Made by a program: the position numbers and the translations under genes | Shown: one piece after another, positions 43,914 through 52,105 of the stretch | How positions within the stretch are numbered: the first letter of the stretch is position 1 | How the letters are laid out: each line of letters begins with the position of its first letter | Origin: Cellulomonas shaoxiangyii | GTDB lineage: Bacteria > Actinomycetota > Actinomycetes > Actinomycetales > Cellulomonadaceae | DNA length: 64,000 bases | Assembly (NCBI RefSeq): GCF_004798685.1 | Contig: NZ_CP039291.1 | Coordinates: 248,001-312,000 of the forward strand | Direction of reading: 5' to 3' | Notes under the pieces: model-generated | Seen by the model: only the letters and a program-made list of their open reading frames with translations | The model's database searches: none | Told to the model about the DNA's origin: nothing

Positions 43914-45698
43914 CTACGGGCGCGGGACGTTGCGCAGGTTCGAGCGGGCCATCGCCATGACCTCGCCGAGCCCGCCGCCGAGCACCTCCTTGCTCATGGC
44001 GGCGGTGAACCCGGCGACCTGCTGGCGCGTGATCTTCGGCGGCAGCGACAGCGCGCGCGGGTCGGTCACGAGCTGGACGAGCGCGGGCCCGTCGTGCGCG
44101 AACGCCTCCCGGAGCGCCCCGCGGATCTCCCGCGGGTCCTCGACGCGCGCGGACGGGATGCCGATGGCCGCCGCGATGCCCGCGTAGTCGACCGCGGGGG
44201 AGTCCGTGGCGTACGACGGCAGGCCGTCGACGAGCATCTCGAGCCGCACCATGCCGAGCGACGCGTTGTCGAACAGCACGACCTTGACGGGGAGCTCGTA
44301 GTGCTTGGCGGTGATGAGCTCGCCGAGCAGCATGGACAGGCCGCCGTCGCCGGCCATCGCCACCACCTGCCGCGGCCGGCCGTCGAGCCCGCCGCCGTCC
44401 CGGGCCCGGCCCGCGAACGCCGCGCCGATGGCGTGCGGCACCGCGTTCGCCATCGACCCGTGCCAGAAGGACCCGATGACGCGCCGCCGGCCGTTGGGCG
44501 TGACGTACCGCGCCGCCCACACGTTGCACATGCCCGTGTCGACCGTGAAGACCGCGTCGTCGGCCGCCTCCTCGTCGAGCACGACGGCGGCGTACTCGGG
44601 GTGGATGGGCCGGTGCCTCTCGACGTCCTTCGTGTAGGCGCCGACGACGCCGGTCATCGCGCGGTGGTGCTTCTCGAGCATCGCGTCGAGGAACCGGCGG
44701 TCGCGGTCGCGGGTCAGCAGCGGCAGCAGCGCGCGGACGGTCTCCCCGACGTCGCCGACGACGACGAGGTCGTTGCGCGTGCGCCGGCCCAGGTGCGTCG
44801 GGTCGACGTCGACCTGCGCGGTGCGCACGTCCGACGGCAGGAACTGGTCGTACGGGAAGTCGGTGCCGAGCAGCAGGAGCAGGTCCGCACCCTCCATCGC
44901 CGCCTGGCACGCGCCGTAGCCGAGCAGGCCGGACATGCCGACGTCGAACGGGTTGTCGACCTGCACGTGCTCCTTGCCGCGCAGCGAGTGCCCGACCGGG
45001 GCCCGCAGCGCGTCGGCCAGCGCGAGCACGTCCTCGCGCGCCCCGGCGCACCCGGCGCCCGCGAAGATCGTGACCCTGCCGGCCGCGTCGAGGGCCGCCG
45101 CCAGCGCGGCCACCGCACCCGCGTCGGGCACGACGCGCGGCGCGGGCGGCGGCGTCAGCACGTCGACGTCGTCGCCCTCCGCGGGCAGGTCCGCGACGTC
45201 GCCGGGCATGGTGAGGACGGCGACGCCGCGGTCGCCGTACGCGTGGTGGATCGCGGTGCGGAACACCCGGGCGGCCTGCGTGGGCGTCGAGACGAGCTCG
45301 CAGTACACCGAGCAGTCGGCGAACAGCCGGTCGGGGTGCGTCTCCTGGAAGAAGTTCGTGCCGACCTGCGCGCTCGGGATGTGCGAGGCGATCGCGAGCA
45401 CCGGAACACCGGTCCGGTTCGCGTCGTACAGGCCGTTGATCAGGTGCAGGTTGCCGGGGCCGGCCGACCCGGCGCAGACGGCGAGCCGGCCGGTCACCTC
45501 CGCCTCGGCCGCGGCGGCGAACGCGCCGGCCTCCTCGTGGCGCACGTGCACCCACTGGATGTCGACGCCGGCCTCGTTCGCCCGGCGCACCGCGTCGACC
45601 ACCGGGTTGAGGCTGTCACCGACGATCCCGTACACGTGCCGCGCACCGGCGGCGACGATCTGGGCGACGAGCTGGTCGGCGACGGTACGGCGCGCCAC
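43914..45698 (-). CDS. thiamine-diphosphate enzyme, pyruvate oxidase/dehydrogenase (PoxB-like) type
   Basis: The 594-residue enzyme has three ThDP domains. The N-terminal pyrimidine domain has WVHVRHEEAGAFAAAAEAEVTG with the catalytic Glu, then VCAGSAGPGNLHLINGLYDAN. The middle domain has VTIFAGAGCAGAREDVLALADAL. The C-terminal cofactor domain has VAMAGDGGLSMLLGELITA, then FDNASLGMVRLE, the GDG-N motif for Mg-ThDP. The overall pattern is closest to PoxB-like enzymes that convert pyruvate to acetate or acetyl phosphate. Whether it uses FAD and quinone or oxygen is not settled here. The GTG start has AGGAGG 6 nt upstream. Divergent to the DUF2231 gene. Confidence 0.88.
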   Translation of the reverse strand: MARRTVADQLVAQIVAAGARHVYGIVGDSLNPVVDAVRRANEAGVDIQWVHVRHEEAGAFAAAAEAEVTGRLAVCAGSAGPGNLHLINGLYDANRTGVPVLAIASHIPSAQVGTNFFQETHPDRLFADCSVYCELVSTPTQAARVFRTAIHHAYGDRGVAVLTMPGDVADLPAEGDDVDVLTPPPAPRVVPDAGAVAALAAALDAAGRVTIFAGAGCAGAREDVLALADALRAPVGHSLRGKEHVQVDNPFDVGMSGLLGYGACQAAMEGADLLLLLGTDFPYDQFLPSDVRTAQVDVDPTHLGRRTRNDLVVVGDVGETVRALLPLLTRDRDRRFLDAMLEKHHRAMTGVVGAYTKDVERHRPIHPEYAAVVLDEEAADDAVFTVDTGMCNVWAARYVTPNGRRRVIGSFWHGSMANAVPHAIGAAFAGRARDGGGLDGRPRQVVAMAGDGGLSMLLGELITAKHYELPVKVVLFDNASLGMVRLEMLVDGLPSYATDSPAVDYAGIAAAIGIPSARVEDPREIRGALREAFAHDGPALVQLVTDPRALSLPPKITRQQVAGFTAAMSKEVLGGGLGEVMAMARSNLRNVPRP

Positions 45699-45873
45699 GG
45701 TGGACCTCCTGGGGGTGTGGGGACGGTCCTTCCATCGTCCGACCGTCACCCGCGGGCCGCGACCGGGCGCGGTCGCGCTGCGTGGTGAGCCGCGCACGGC
45801 CATGCTGGACGAGGCGTCGAGACCGCGCCGCACCCGACGCACCGAGCCCAGCAGCGACCGCCCGGAGGCCCCC

Positions 45874-46431
45874 GTGTCCCACTCCCGCTCGTCCGACACC
45901 GACAACACCGCCCTGCAGTGGGCCCACGGGCTCGAGGCGGACGCCCGCCTCGACCGCCCCGTGGCGGCCGCGCGCGCGGCGTACGCGCCCCTGCTCTCGC
46001 ACGACCGCATCCGCGGCCTGCTGAACGGCGAGCCGATCGGCCACGCGCTGCACCCGCTGATGACGGACCTGCCGCTGGGCCTGTGGATCAGCGCGACGAC
46101 GCTGGACCTCGTCGGCGGCGAGGACGCGGAGCATGCCGCGGACCGGCTCCTCGGGCTCGGTGTGCTGGCGGCGCTGCCCACGGCGCTGACCGGTGCGGCC
46201 GACTGGTTCAACGGCAACCGGCGCGTGCAGCGCGTCGGTGCGGTGCACGCCGCGCTCAACAGCGTGGGGCTCGGCATGTACGCGGGCGCCTACCTGCTGC
46301 GCAAGAAGGGCAGGCGCGGGCTCGGCAAGGCGGTCGTGCTGGCCGCCGGCGCCGTCGTGGGTGTCAGCGGGTACCTCGGCGGGCACATGACGATCGTGCA
46401 GAAGTACCCCGAGGGCGGCCTCGCCGACTGA
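45874..46431 (+). CDS. DUF2231-family membrane protein
   Basis: The 185-residue protein has a charged N-terminus and four hydrophobic segments. The first follows IGHALHPLMTDLPLGLWISATTLDL, whose HPxxxDxPxG pattern is the DUF2231 signature. The second includes AALPTALTGAADWF, and the last includes GKAVVLAAGAVVGVSGYLGGH. These proteins are of unknown function, sometimes with Rieske or redox partners. The GTG start has GGAGG 5 nt upstream. The more upstream open frame lacks a ribosome site. Confidence 0.85.
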   Translation: MSHSRSSDTDNTALQWAHGLEADARLDRPVAAARAAYAPLLSHDRIRGLLNGEPIGHALHPLMTDLPLGLWISATTLDLVGGEDAEHAADRLLGLGVLAALPTALTGAADWFNGNRRVQRVGAVHAALNSVGLGMYAGAYLLRKKGRRGLGKAVVLAAGAVVGVSGYLGGHMTIVQKYPEGGLAD

Positions 46432-46468
46432 CGTCCCGGCGGGGCGCCGGGGGAGGTGTCCGGGCCCC

Positions 46469-47803
46469 TCAGGCGTGCGGCGCGCCCGGGCGCGGTGCCG
46501 CCTGAGCCGCGGTCTCGCAGGCGGCGACGGTCGCGCCGCCCGTCGCGCTCGGGCTCAGGTCCTCGACCCGCCGCTGGCCGGGTGCGTCCGGCGCCGGCGC
46601 GCGGCTGCCGGCCCGCGGCCGCAGCACGGGCAGCGCGACGAGCGTCGCGACGAGCGCGGCGGCCGCGGCGACGACGACGACGAGGAACCCCGCGTGGGCC
46701 CCGGCGGCGTCGATGCGCGACCCGGCGACCGACGACCCGACGGACACCCCGACACCGAGGGCCGTGCTGACCCAGGTCAGCCCCTCGGTGAGCCGGCCCG
46801 CCGGCACGAGCCCCTGCACCAGCGCGTTGCCGTTGATGAGCGTGGGCGCGATCGAGAACCCGACGACGAACATGACGACGGCCAGCACGGTGAGCGACTG
46901 CGCGAGGAAGAACGCGCACACGCCGAACGCCAGGGCGATGACCCCGATCGCGAACCGGCGGTGCACCGGGGAGGCCCAGTGCCGGGCGCCGTAGAGCAGG
47001 CCGGACAGGAGCGAGCCGAGCGCGAACACGGCGAGCACGACGCCCGCCATCCCGGGGCGGCCGACCTCCTCCGCGAACGCCACGGTGGACACGTCGGTGG
47101 CGCCGAAGATCGCGCCCATGGCGATGAAGACCACGACGAGCACGACCATGCCGGGGGAGCGCAGCACGCTCCCGCGCGGCCGGTCGGCGACGGGCAGGGT
47201 GCCCGTGGCGGGTGGCTCGGTGGGGCGCTGCGCGAGGAACCAGATCCCGCCGACGACCATCGCGACGACGGGCACGACGAGCCCGGCGGCGGGCGCCACG
47301 GACGTGGCCAGCACGGTCGCCAGCACGGGGCCGATGACGAAGACGAGCTCGTCGAGCGCGGACTCGAGCGAGAACGCGGTGTGCACGCCGCGCGGGTCCT
47401 CGCCCAGCGCGTGGGTCCAGCGGGCGCGCACGAGCGCCCCGAAGGACCCGATCGTCGACCCCGCGAGCACGGCGGCGGCGTACAGCCACACCGGGTGCGC
47501 CCGCTGCGTGGCGGCGAGGACGAGCAGCACGATCCCGGCGGCGGACACGAGCACCGCGGGCCGCATGACGCGCGCCTGCCCGTACCGGTCGACGAACCGC
47601 GCGATCTGCGGGGAGCACGCCGCCTGCGCGACGACGAACACGGCGGAGACCCGCCCGGCCAGGCCGTACGAGCCGTACAGCGCCTCGACCATGAGGACGA
47701 TGCCGATGCCGACCATCGACATGGGCATGCGGGCCACGACGCCGGCGGACGAGAACGCGAGTGCGCCGGGACGCGCGAGGACGTCCCGGTAGGGCTGGAG
47801 CAT
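46469..47803 (-). CDS. MFS transporter
   Basis: The 444-residue protein has about 12 transmembrane segments, starting MLQPYRDVLARPGALAFSSAGVVARMPMSM. The loop 2-3 motif is FVDRYGQARVMRPAVLVS. Helix 5 has FSLESALDELVFVIGPVLATVLATSVAPAAG, typical of a group of actinobacterial MFS exporters. A roughly 55-residue hydrophilic Ala/Pro/Arg-rich C-terminal tail follows. Substrate unknown. The ATG lies 6 nt after a weak GAGAGT hexamer. Divergent from the acetyltransferase gene. Confidence 0.87.
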   Translation of the reverse strand: MLQPYRDVLARPGALAFSSAGVVARMPMSMVGIGIVLMVEALYGSYGLAGRVSAVFVVAQAACSPQIARFVDRYGQARVMRPAVLVSAAGIVLLVLAATQRAHPVWLYAAAVLAGSTIGSFGALVRARWTHALGEDPRGVHTAFSLESALDELVFVIGPVLATVLATSVAPAAGLVVPVVAMVVGGIWFLAQRPTEPPATGTLPVADRPRGSVLRSPGMVVLVVVFIAMGAIFGATDVSTVAFAEEVGRPGMAGVVLAVFALGSLLSGLLYGARHWASPVHRRFAIGVIALAFGVCAFFLAQSLTVLAVVMFVVGFSIAPTLINGNALVQGLVPAGRLTEGLTWVSTALGVGVSVGSSVAGSRIDAAGAHAGFLVVVVAAAAALVATLVALPVLRPRAGSRAPAPDAPGQRRVEDLSPSATGGATVAACETAAQAAPRPGAPHA

Positions 47804-47892
47804 GCCCTCACTCTCGCACCCGGCGGCGACACCTCCGCGCCCCGGTCCGCGCCGGTGGTTCCTCTCCGGCTGCGGCGCCCGCGCCGGTCGAC

Positions 47893-47898
47893 GATGAT
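47893..47898 (+). promoter_or_regulatory. candidate -10 for leaderless acetyltransferase gene
   Basis: GATGAT lies 6 nt before the ATG at 47905, with no ribosome site between. Confidence 0.35.
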
Positions 47899-47904
47899 CG
47901 CGGC

Positions 47905-48195
47905 ATGACCGATGTCGTCGTGACGGACGTGCCGGACGCGCTGCGCTTCGAGGCGCGCACGCCGGGCGGCGACCTGGTCGGCACCGCCGCGTACGAGCGG
48001 CGGGGGGACGACGTCGTCCTCACCCACACCGTCGTGGAGCCCGCGGCGGAGGGGCACGGGATCGGCAGCGCGCTCGTGCGGCAGGCCCTCGACCAGCTGC
48101 GTGCGGCGGGCGCCCGGGTGGTGCCGCAGTGCGCCTTCGTGCGCGCGTTCGTGGCGGAGCACCCCGAGTACCGCGACATGGTGATCGATCACTGA
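47905..48195 (+). CDS. small GNAT-fold N-acetyltransferase-like protein (YjdJ/NATD1 type)
   Basis: The 96-residue protein is a minimal GNAT fold: first strands FEARTPGGDLVGTAAYERRGDDVVLTHTVVEPAAEGHGIGSALVRQALDQLRA, where GHGIGSAL is the acetyl-CoA pyrophosphate loop. It closes with the VVPQCAFVRAFVAEHPEYRDMV pattern. Such short proteins have an unknown acceptor. It stands alone, divergent from the MFS gene, with the start close to a -10. It is followed by the long AT-richer leader of the first polysaccharide cassette. Confidence 0.87.
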   Translation: MTDVVVTDVPDALRFEARTPGGDLVGTAAYERRGDDVVLTHTVVEPAAEGHGIGSALVRQALDQLRAAGARVVPQCAFVRAFVAEHPEYRDMVIDH

Positions 48196-48231
48196 ACGTC
48201 CGGCCAGCGCTCGCGCGCGCGTCCAAATGAG

Positions 48232-48247
48232 TGAGATCTACGTCACA
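48232..48247 (+). promoter_or_regulatory. CRP/GlxR-like site upstream of cassette 1
   Basis: TGAGATCTACGTCACA fits TGTGANNTANNTCACA, the GlxR-type consensus, with one mismatch (third base). A matching site lies upstream of the second cassette. The surrounding leader, 48196-48628, is AT-richer than the genome average and is otherwise empty of genes. Confidence 0.55.
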
Positions 48248-48271
48248 CCGCCACGGCCGTTTCGTGCATCC

Positions 48272-48353
48272 TGGACATTTGTACGACTAGGCCTCTGACC
48301 TGCGCAATAACCCGGTCTGTCCGGGGCGGTCATGGACATCTGTCCGATTAGAC
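48272..48353 (+). promoter_or_regulatory. pair of direct repeats in the cassette 1 leader
   Basis: The 21-bp sequences at 48272-48292 and 48333-48353 share TGGACAT, then TGT, CGA and TAG at the same offsets (16 of 21 identical), 61 bp apart. The second contains the inverted repeat GGACA-TC-TGTCC. They could be operator sites. Confidence 0.45.
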
Positions 48354-48628
48354 CGTTTGCGAAATCATGACTGATACGAATTTGTGGTCACTCGTTCGTG
48401 CGGTGCATCGTCACCCCATCGAGGCACGGCGACGCACCCAGCGGCGGCCGGTACCGCCGCGGAGCAGGACCGGACGAAGGGGCCGGCCGCACCGCCCGGC
48501 CCTCGCGCCACGCGGCCCCGGCCGCTCACGTCCCGACGCCCGGCCGGCCACCCCGACCCGCGCGTCATGCGGCTGCGCCGACGACGCCCCAGCCGGACCG
48601 CCGACCGCCCGGTTCTCAGGAGCGCGAC

Positions 48629-50149
48629 TTGTTCATCTTCATCCTGCAGATGCGGCACATGATCGAAGGCCCCCACCACGAGGTGTACCTCTTCGCGGTG
48701 TTCTCGGCCCTCGTCTGGGCCCTCTGGATCCTCAAGGTGGTGCTGTCCCGGCGCTACCGCCCCGTCACGGCGCCGTACGCCGTCGGCACGTCCGTCGTCG
48801 TCCCGGTCGTCGACGAGCCCCTCGAGCTGTTCCGCGACGTGCTCCGCCGCATCGTCGAGCAGCGCCCCGACGAGGTCATCGTCGTCATCAACGGCGCACC
48901 CAACCCCGACCTCGAGTCCGTCTGCGACGAGTTCGCACCCCTGGTCCAGCGCGTGCACACCCCCATCCCCGGCAAGCGCAACGCCGTGAAGATCGGCACC
49001 GAGATGTCGCGCGGGGAGATCACGGTGCTCGTCGACTCCGACACCGTCTGGACGGACGGCACGCTCGCCGAGCTGGTCAAGCCGTTCGCCGACGCGTCGG
49101 TCGGCGGCGTCACGACCCGCCAGCGCATCCTCGAGCCGAACCGCTCCTGGATCACCCGCTGGGCCGACTGGCTCGAGAACACCCGCGCCCTCTACTCGAT
49201 GCCGGCGCAGTCGGTCCTCGGGCAGATCGGCTGCCTCCCGGGGCGGACCATCGCGTTCCGCCGCCGCATCCTCGTGCAGGTCATGGACGCGTTCATGCAC
49301 GAGAAGTTCCTCGGCGTCTTCCTCGAGGTCTCGGACGACCGCACGCTGACGAACCTCACGCTCAAGGCCGGCTACCGCACGGTCTACCAGTACTCCAGCC
49401 TCGTCTACACCGACGCCCCGCTGCAGGTGAAGAAGCTGTTCAAGCAGCAGCTGCGCTGGTCGCGGGGCAGCCAGTACAACACCCTGCGGATGCTGCCCTG
49501 GATGCTCGGGCACGCACCCGTCCTGGCGATCTTCTTCCTCACCGACATCATCCTGCCGTTCCTGCTCTTCGGGACGATCGCCGGGTGGGTCTACCGCGCC
49601 GCCACCGGCACGGGCGTCAACCTCTACGAGGCGATCCTGCAGAGCGGCGCGGGCCTGCACGGCTGGGCGTGGGTCGTCGCGCTCATGATCGTGTCGTCGG
49701 TGCTGTCGATGGCGATCCGCCAGATCCGGCACCTGCAGGAGAAGCCCTCGGACTTCTTCCGCCTGCCCGTGTTCATCATCGTCTCGACGCTGTTCCTCAT
49801 GCCCATCCGGCTCATCGGCTTCTTCCGCATGGCGCACGTCGCCGGCTGGGGCACCCGGGCCGGCGCCTACACGGCGGGCCAGGAGGACAGCGTCGGCGAC
49901 GACCCCATGGCCGAGCTCGCGAGCACCCCCGGCGACGTCCCCGTCGACCTGGTCGACCGTGACGGCCCCCGCACGCCGGCGACCGGCACCCCGGCGCCGG
50001 GCACCGGTGACGGGCGCCTCGCGCTGCGGGCACCGGTCCGGCAGCGCACACGCGTCGAGCAGCCGCGCCGCACGCACAACCCCCTGGCCCTCGTCCCCTA
50101 CGCGATCGGGATCATGATGTTCGCACTCATGGCGGTGTTCTATGTCTGA
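48629..50149 (+). CDS. processive GT2 polysaccharide synthase (cassette 1)
   Basis: The 506-residue membrane glycosyltransferase starts at TTG with AGGAG about 6 nt upstream. The second copy has ATG at the equivalent place. Residues about 20-39 form the first transmembrane helix. The catalytic domain has VVVPVVDEP (donor site), the DxD motif at Asp136/Asp138 in LVDSDTVW, GCLPGRTIAFRR (about 201), EVSDDRTLTN with Asp236/237, and QQLRW at 273-277, the QxxRW of processive cellulose- and hyaluronan-type synthases. At least three more hydrophobic segments and a terminal one follow. The last codons overlap the GH26 start by 8 nt. The polymer is unknown; the adjacent ugd suggests UDP-glucuronate use. 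Confidence 0.9.
   Translation: MFIFILQMRHMIEGPHHEVYLFAVFSALVWALWILKVVLSRRYRPVTAPYAVGTSVVVPVVDEPLELFRDVLRRIVEQRPDEVIVVINGAPNPDLESVCDEFAPLVQRVHTPIPGKRNAVKIGTEMSRGEITVLVDSDTVWTDGTLAELVKPFADASVGGVTTRQRILEPNRSWITRWADWLENTRALYSMPAQSVLGQIGCLPGRTIAFRRRILVQVMDAFMHEKFLGVFLEVSDDRTLTNLTLKAGYRTVYQYSSLVYTDAPLQVKKLFKQQLRWSRGSQYNTLRMLPWMLGHAPVLAIFFLTDIILPFLLFGTIAGWVYRAATGTGVNLYEAILQSGAGLHGWAWVVALMIVSSVLSMAIRQIRHLQEKPSDFFRLPVFIIVSTLFLMPIRLIGFFRMAHVAGWGTRAGAYTAGQEDSVGDDPMAELASTPGDVPVDLVDRDGPRTPATGTPAPGTGDGRLALRAPVRQRTRVEQPRRTHNPLALVPYAIGIMMFALMAVFYV
48755..48999 (+). repeat. 245-bp identical block shared with the second GT2 gene (54161-54405)
   Basis: By eye, all 245 bases are identical to 54161-54405, including silent third positions. 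Bases on both sides of the block differ between copies. It covers the first half of the catalytic domain. Confidence 0.85.
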
Positions 50150-52040
50150 GCGCACCGGGAACCACTGGTGGACCATGACGGGCCGGCTGGGCTTCGCGGC
50201 CCGGCTCGGCGCCCTCGTCACGGCGCTCGCCCTCGGAGCCGTGACCGGCATCGTGTGGCTGTCCCCGTCGGGCGCGTCGCCCGGCAGCCCCAAGACCGAG
50301 GCCGAGCTGCGGCTCGAGCGCGAGGTCGCCGACCTCCAGGCCGTCCTCGCGGACCGTGACGACGAGCTCGCCGCGATCGAGCGCGGCCACACCAAGTCGG
50401 CGACCGAGCGCGCCGCGGGGGCCGAGCGCGGCAAGGCGAAGGCGGCGCAGGAGCGCGCCGCGGCGGCCGCCGCCGGCAAGGCGAAGGCGGCGGGCGACCA
50501 GGCCGCGTCCGCCGCGGCCGGCAGGGCGAAGGCGGCCGCCGAGCGTGCCGCCGCGGCCGAGGCCGGGCGCACCAAGGCCGCGGCCGAGCGTGCCGCCGCC
50601 GACCGGCGCGGCCAGCAGAAGGCGGCGCTCGAGCGCCAGCTCGCCGACGCGCGCGGAGCCGCCGAGGGTGCGGCGATCCGCGAGGCCGTGGCGCGCCAGG
50701 CGGCGGACGCGGCGGCGGCCGCCCGTGCGGCCCGTGAGGCGGCGGCCCGGCCGGTGAAGCCGACGGCCCCGTCGCTGGCGAGCCTGCTGCAGCCCGCGGA
50801 CCGGTACTTCGGCCTGTACACGCCGCAGTCGCCGTTCAACTGGGCCGAGGTCGACGACGTGGCAGGACAGGTCGGCGTCGCGCCCGACATGGCCGGCTAC
50901 TTCCAGGGCTGGGACACCCCGTTCCGGCCCGACGCGGTGACGCGCTCCTGGAGCAAGGGGATGCTGCCCATGCTCACGTGGGAGTCGCGCCCGATGGCCG
51001 CCGGCAACGACCAGGTCGACGAGCCCGAGTACGCGCTGCCGCGCATCATCGACGGCGCGTTCGACGAGTACCTGCGCCAGTACGCCCGTGAGATCCGGGA
51101 CCTCGGCCTGCCCATGGCGATCCGCCTGAACCACGAGATGAACGGCTCCTGGTACCCGTGGGCCGAGCAGGGCAGCCAGGGCGTGCCGATCAACGGCAAC
51201 CGCTCGGGCGACTTCGTGGCGATGTGGCGCCACGTGCACGACATCTTCGAGGCCGAGGGTGCGAACGCCCACGTCATCTGGGTGTGGGCGCCGAACATCG
51301 TCAACCGGCTCCCCGCGGTCAACCAGTCGCTCGAGTACACGCGGAGCCTGTACCCCGGCGACGAGTACGTCGACTGGGTGGGCCTGTCCGGCTACTTCCG
51401 CCCGCCGTACGCGGACGGTCAGCAGCCGACGTTCGACGACACGTTCGGGCGCTCGCTCACGCAGCTGCGGGCCATCACCTCCAAGCCCGTCGTCCTCGCG
51501 GAGATCGGGGCGTCGGAGAGCGGCGGGGAGAAGGGCGCGTGGGTCACGGACCTGTTCGACGCGCTCGCGCGTCCGGAGAACACGGACGTCATCGGCATGG
51601 CCTGGTTCCACCACTCCGTCACGACGATCACCGGTGGCGAGCGGGTGACGAACGACTGGCGGATCACGTCGCGGGCGGACTCCCAGGCCGCGTTCGTCGA
51701 GGGCATCCGTGACCCGGCGGCGAGGTTCCTGCCCGGTGCCCCGCTCGGTGCGGCGAGCACGCTCGCCGCACCCGCGGCCCGGCTCGCCGCGCCGGCCGAT
51801 CCGGTGGCGGCGGTGCTGGCCCCGGCCGAGCCCGCCCCCGCCGGGCCGGCCCCCGCCGAGCCCGCCCCGCTCCCGGGCGCACCGGCCGATCCGGCCCCGG
51901 CCGAGGCGCCCGCCGCCCCGGTGCAGGGCCCGCCCACGCCCGCCCCCGCGGGTCCCACGGCGACGCCGGCCCCGGCGTCCCCGACCCGCACGGACGGCCC
52001 GGCTCCCACGCCGACGCCGACCGTGTCGCGCACCCGATGA
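50142..52040 (+). CDS. membrane-anchored GH26 glycoside hydrolase with pentadecad stalk (cassette 1)
   Basis: The 632-residue type II protein has a cytoplasmic tail, one helix at about residues 21-40, and a helical Ala/Lys/Glu-rich stalk with six 15-residue repeats (76-165). The GH26 domain covers about 219-525, and a Pro/Ala-rich tail runs to the end. In GH26 the acid/base is Glu332 in NHEMNGSWYPW and the nucleophile is Glu454 in VLAEIGASE; both are present. GH26 enzymes cut beta-mannan, beta-1,3-xylan or mixed-linkage glucan, and the substrate here is unknown. The catalytic domain would sit outside the membrane on a stalk, near the synthase encoded by the overlapping gene upstream. Likely trims the polymer (inference). 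Confidence 0.88.
   Translation: MSERTGNHWWTMTGRLGFAARLGALVTALALGAVTGIVWLSPSGASPGSPKTEAELRLEREVADLQAVLADRDDELAAIERGHTKSATERAAGAERGKAKAAQERAAAAAAGKAKAAGDQAASAAAGRAKAAAERAAAAEAGRTKAAAERAAADRRGQQKAALERQLADARGAAEGAAIREAVARQAADAAAAARAAREAAARPVKPTAPSLASLLQPADRYFGLYTPQSPFNWAEVDDVAGQVGVAPDMAGYFQGWDTPFRPDAVTRSWSKGMLPMLTWESRPMAAGNDQVDEPEYALPRIIDGAFDEYLRQYAREIRDLGLPMAIRLNHEMNGSWYPWAEQGSQGVPINGNRSGDFVAMWRHVHDIFEAEGANAHVIWVWAPNIVNRLPAVNQSLEYTRSLYPGDEYVDWVGLSGYFRPPYADGQQPTFDDTFGRSLTQLRAITSKPVVLAEIGASESGGEKGAWVTDLFDALARPENTDVIGMAWFHHSVTTITGGERVTNDWRITSRADSQAAFVEGIRDPAARFLPGAPLGAASTLAAPAARLAAPADPVAAVLAPAEPAPAGPAPAEPAPLPGAPADPAPAEAPAAPVQGPPTPAPAGPTATPAPASPTRTDGPAPTPTPTVSRTR
50367..50636 (+). repeat. six 45-bp coding repeats (15-residue units) in GH26 copy 1
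   Basis: Six consecutive units align without gaps to the pattern AAAxxxGxxKAAxER. The repeat is in protein more than DNA. Each unit has Gly at position 7 and Lys at position 10. Confidence 0.8.
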
Positions 52041-52105
52041 GCCCCCGCAGCCCCGGTGCGGGCGCGTCCCCCGCGCCCGCACCCCTCGACACCCGGAGCG
52101 CCGCC

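Noticed and set aside
48196..48628. A c-di-GMP or other known riboswitch in the cassette 1 leader
   Set aside because: I could not find the conserved core sequences of a known class, and the shared 14-base similarity CGCAYCCAGCGGCG with the other leader is short enough to be chance.
50142..52040. Naming the GH26 proteins beta-mannanases
   Set aside because: GH26 has several substrates, and the domain is membrane-anchored beside a synthase, so secreted mannan degradation is not the likely role.
52037..52105. The ATG at 52037 as the only start of ugd copy 1
   Set aside because: The ATG at 52106 has a GGAG at good spacing and gives the same length as copy 2. The upstream ATG is kept only as an alternative.
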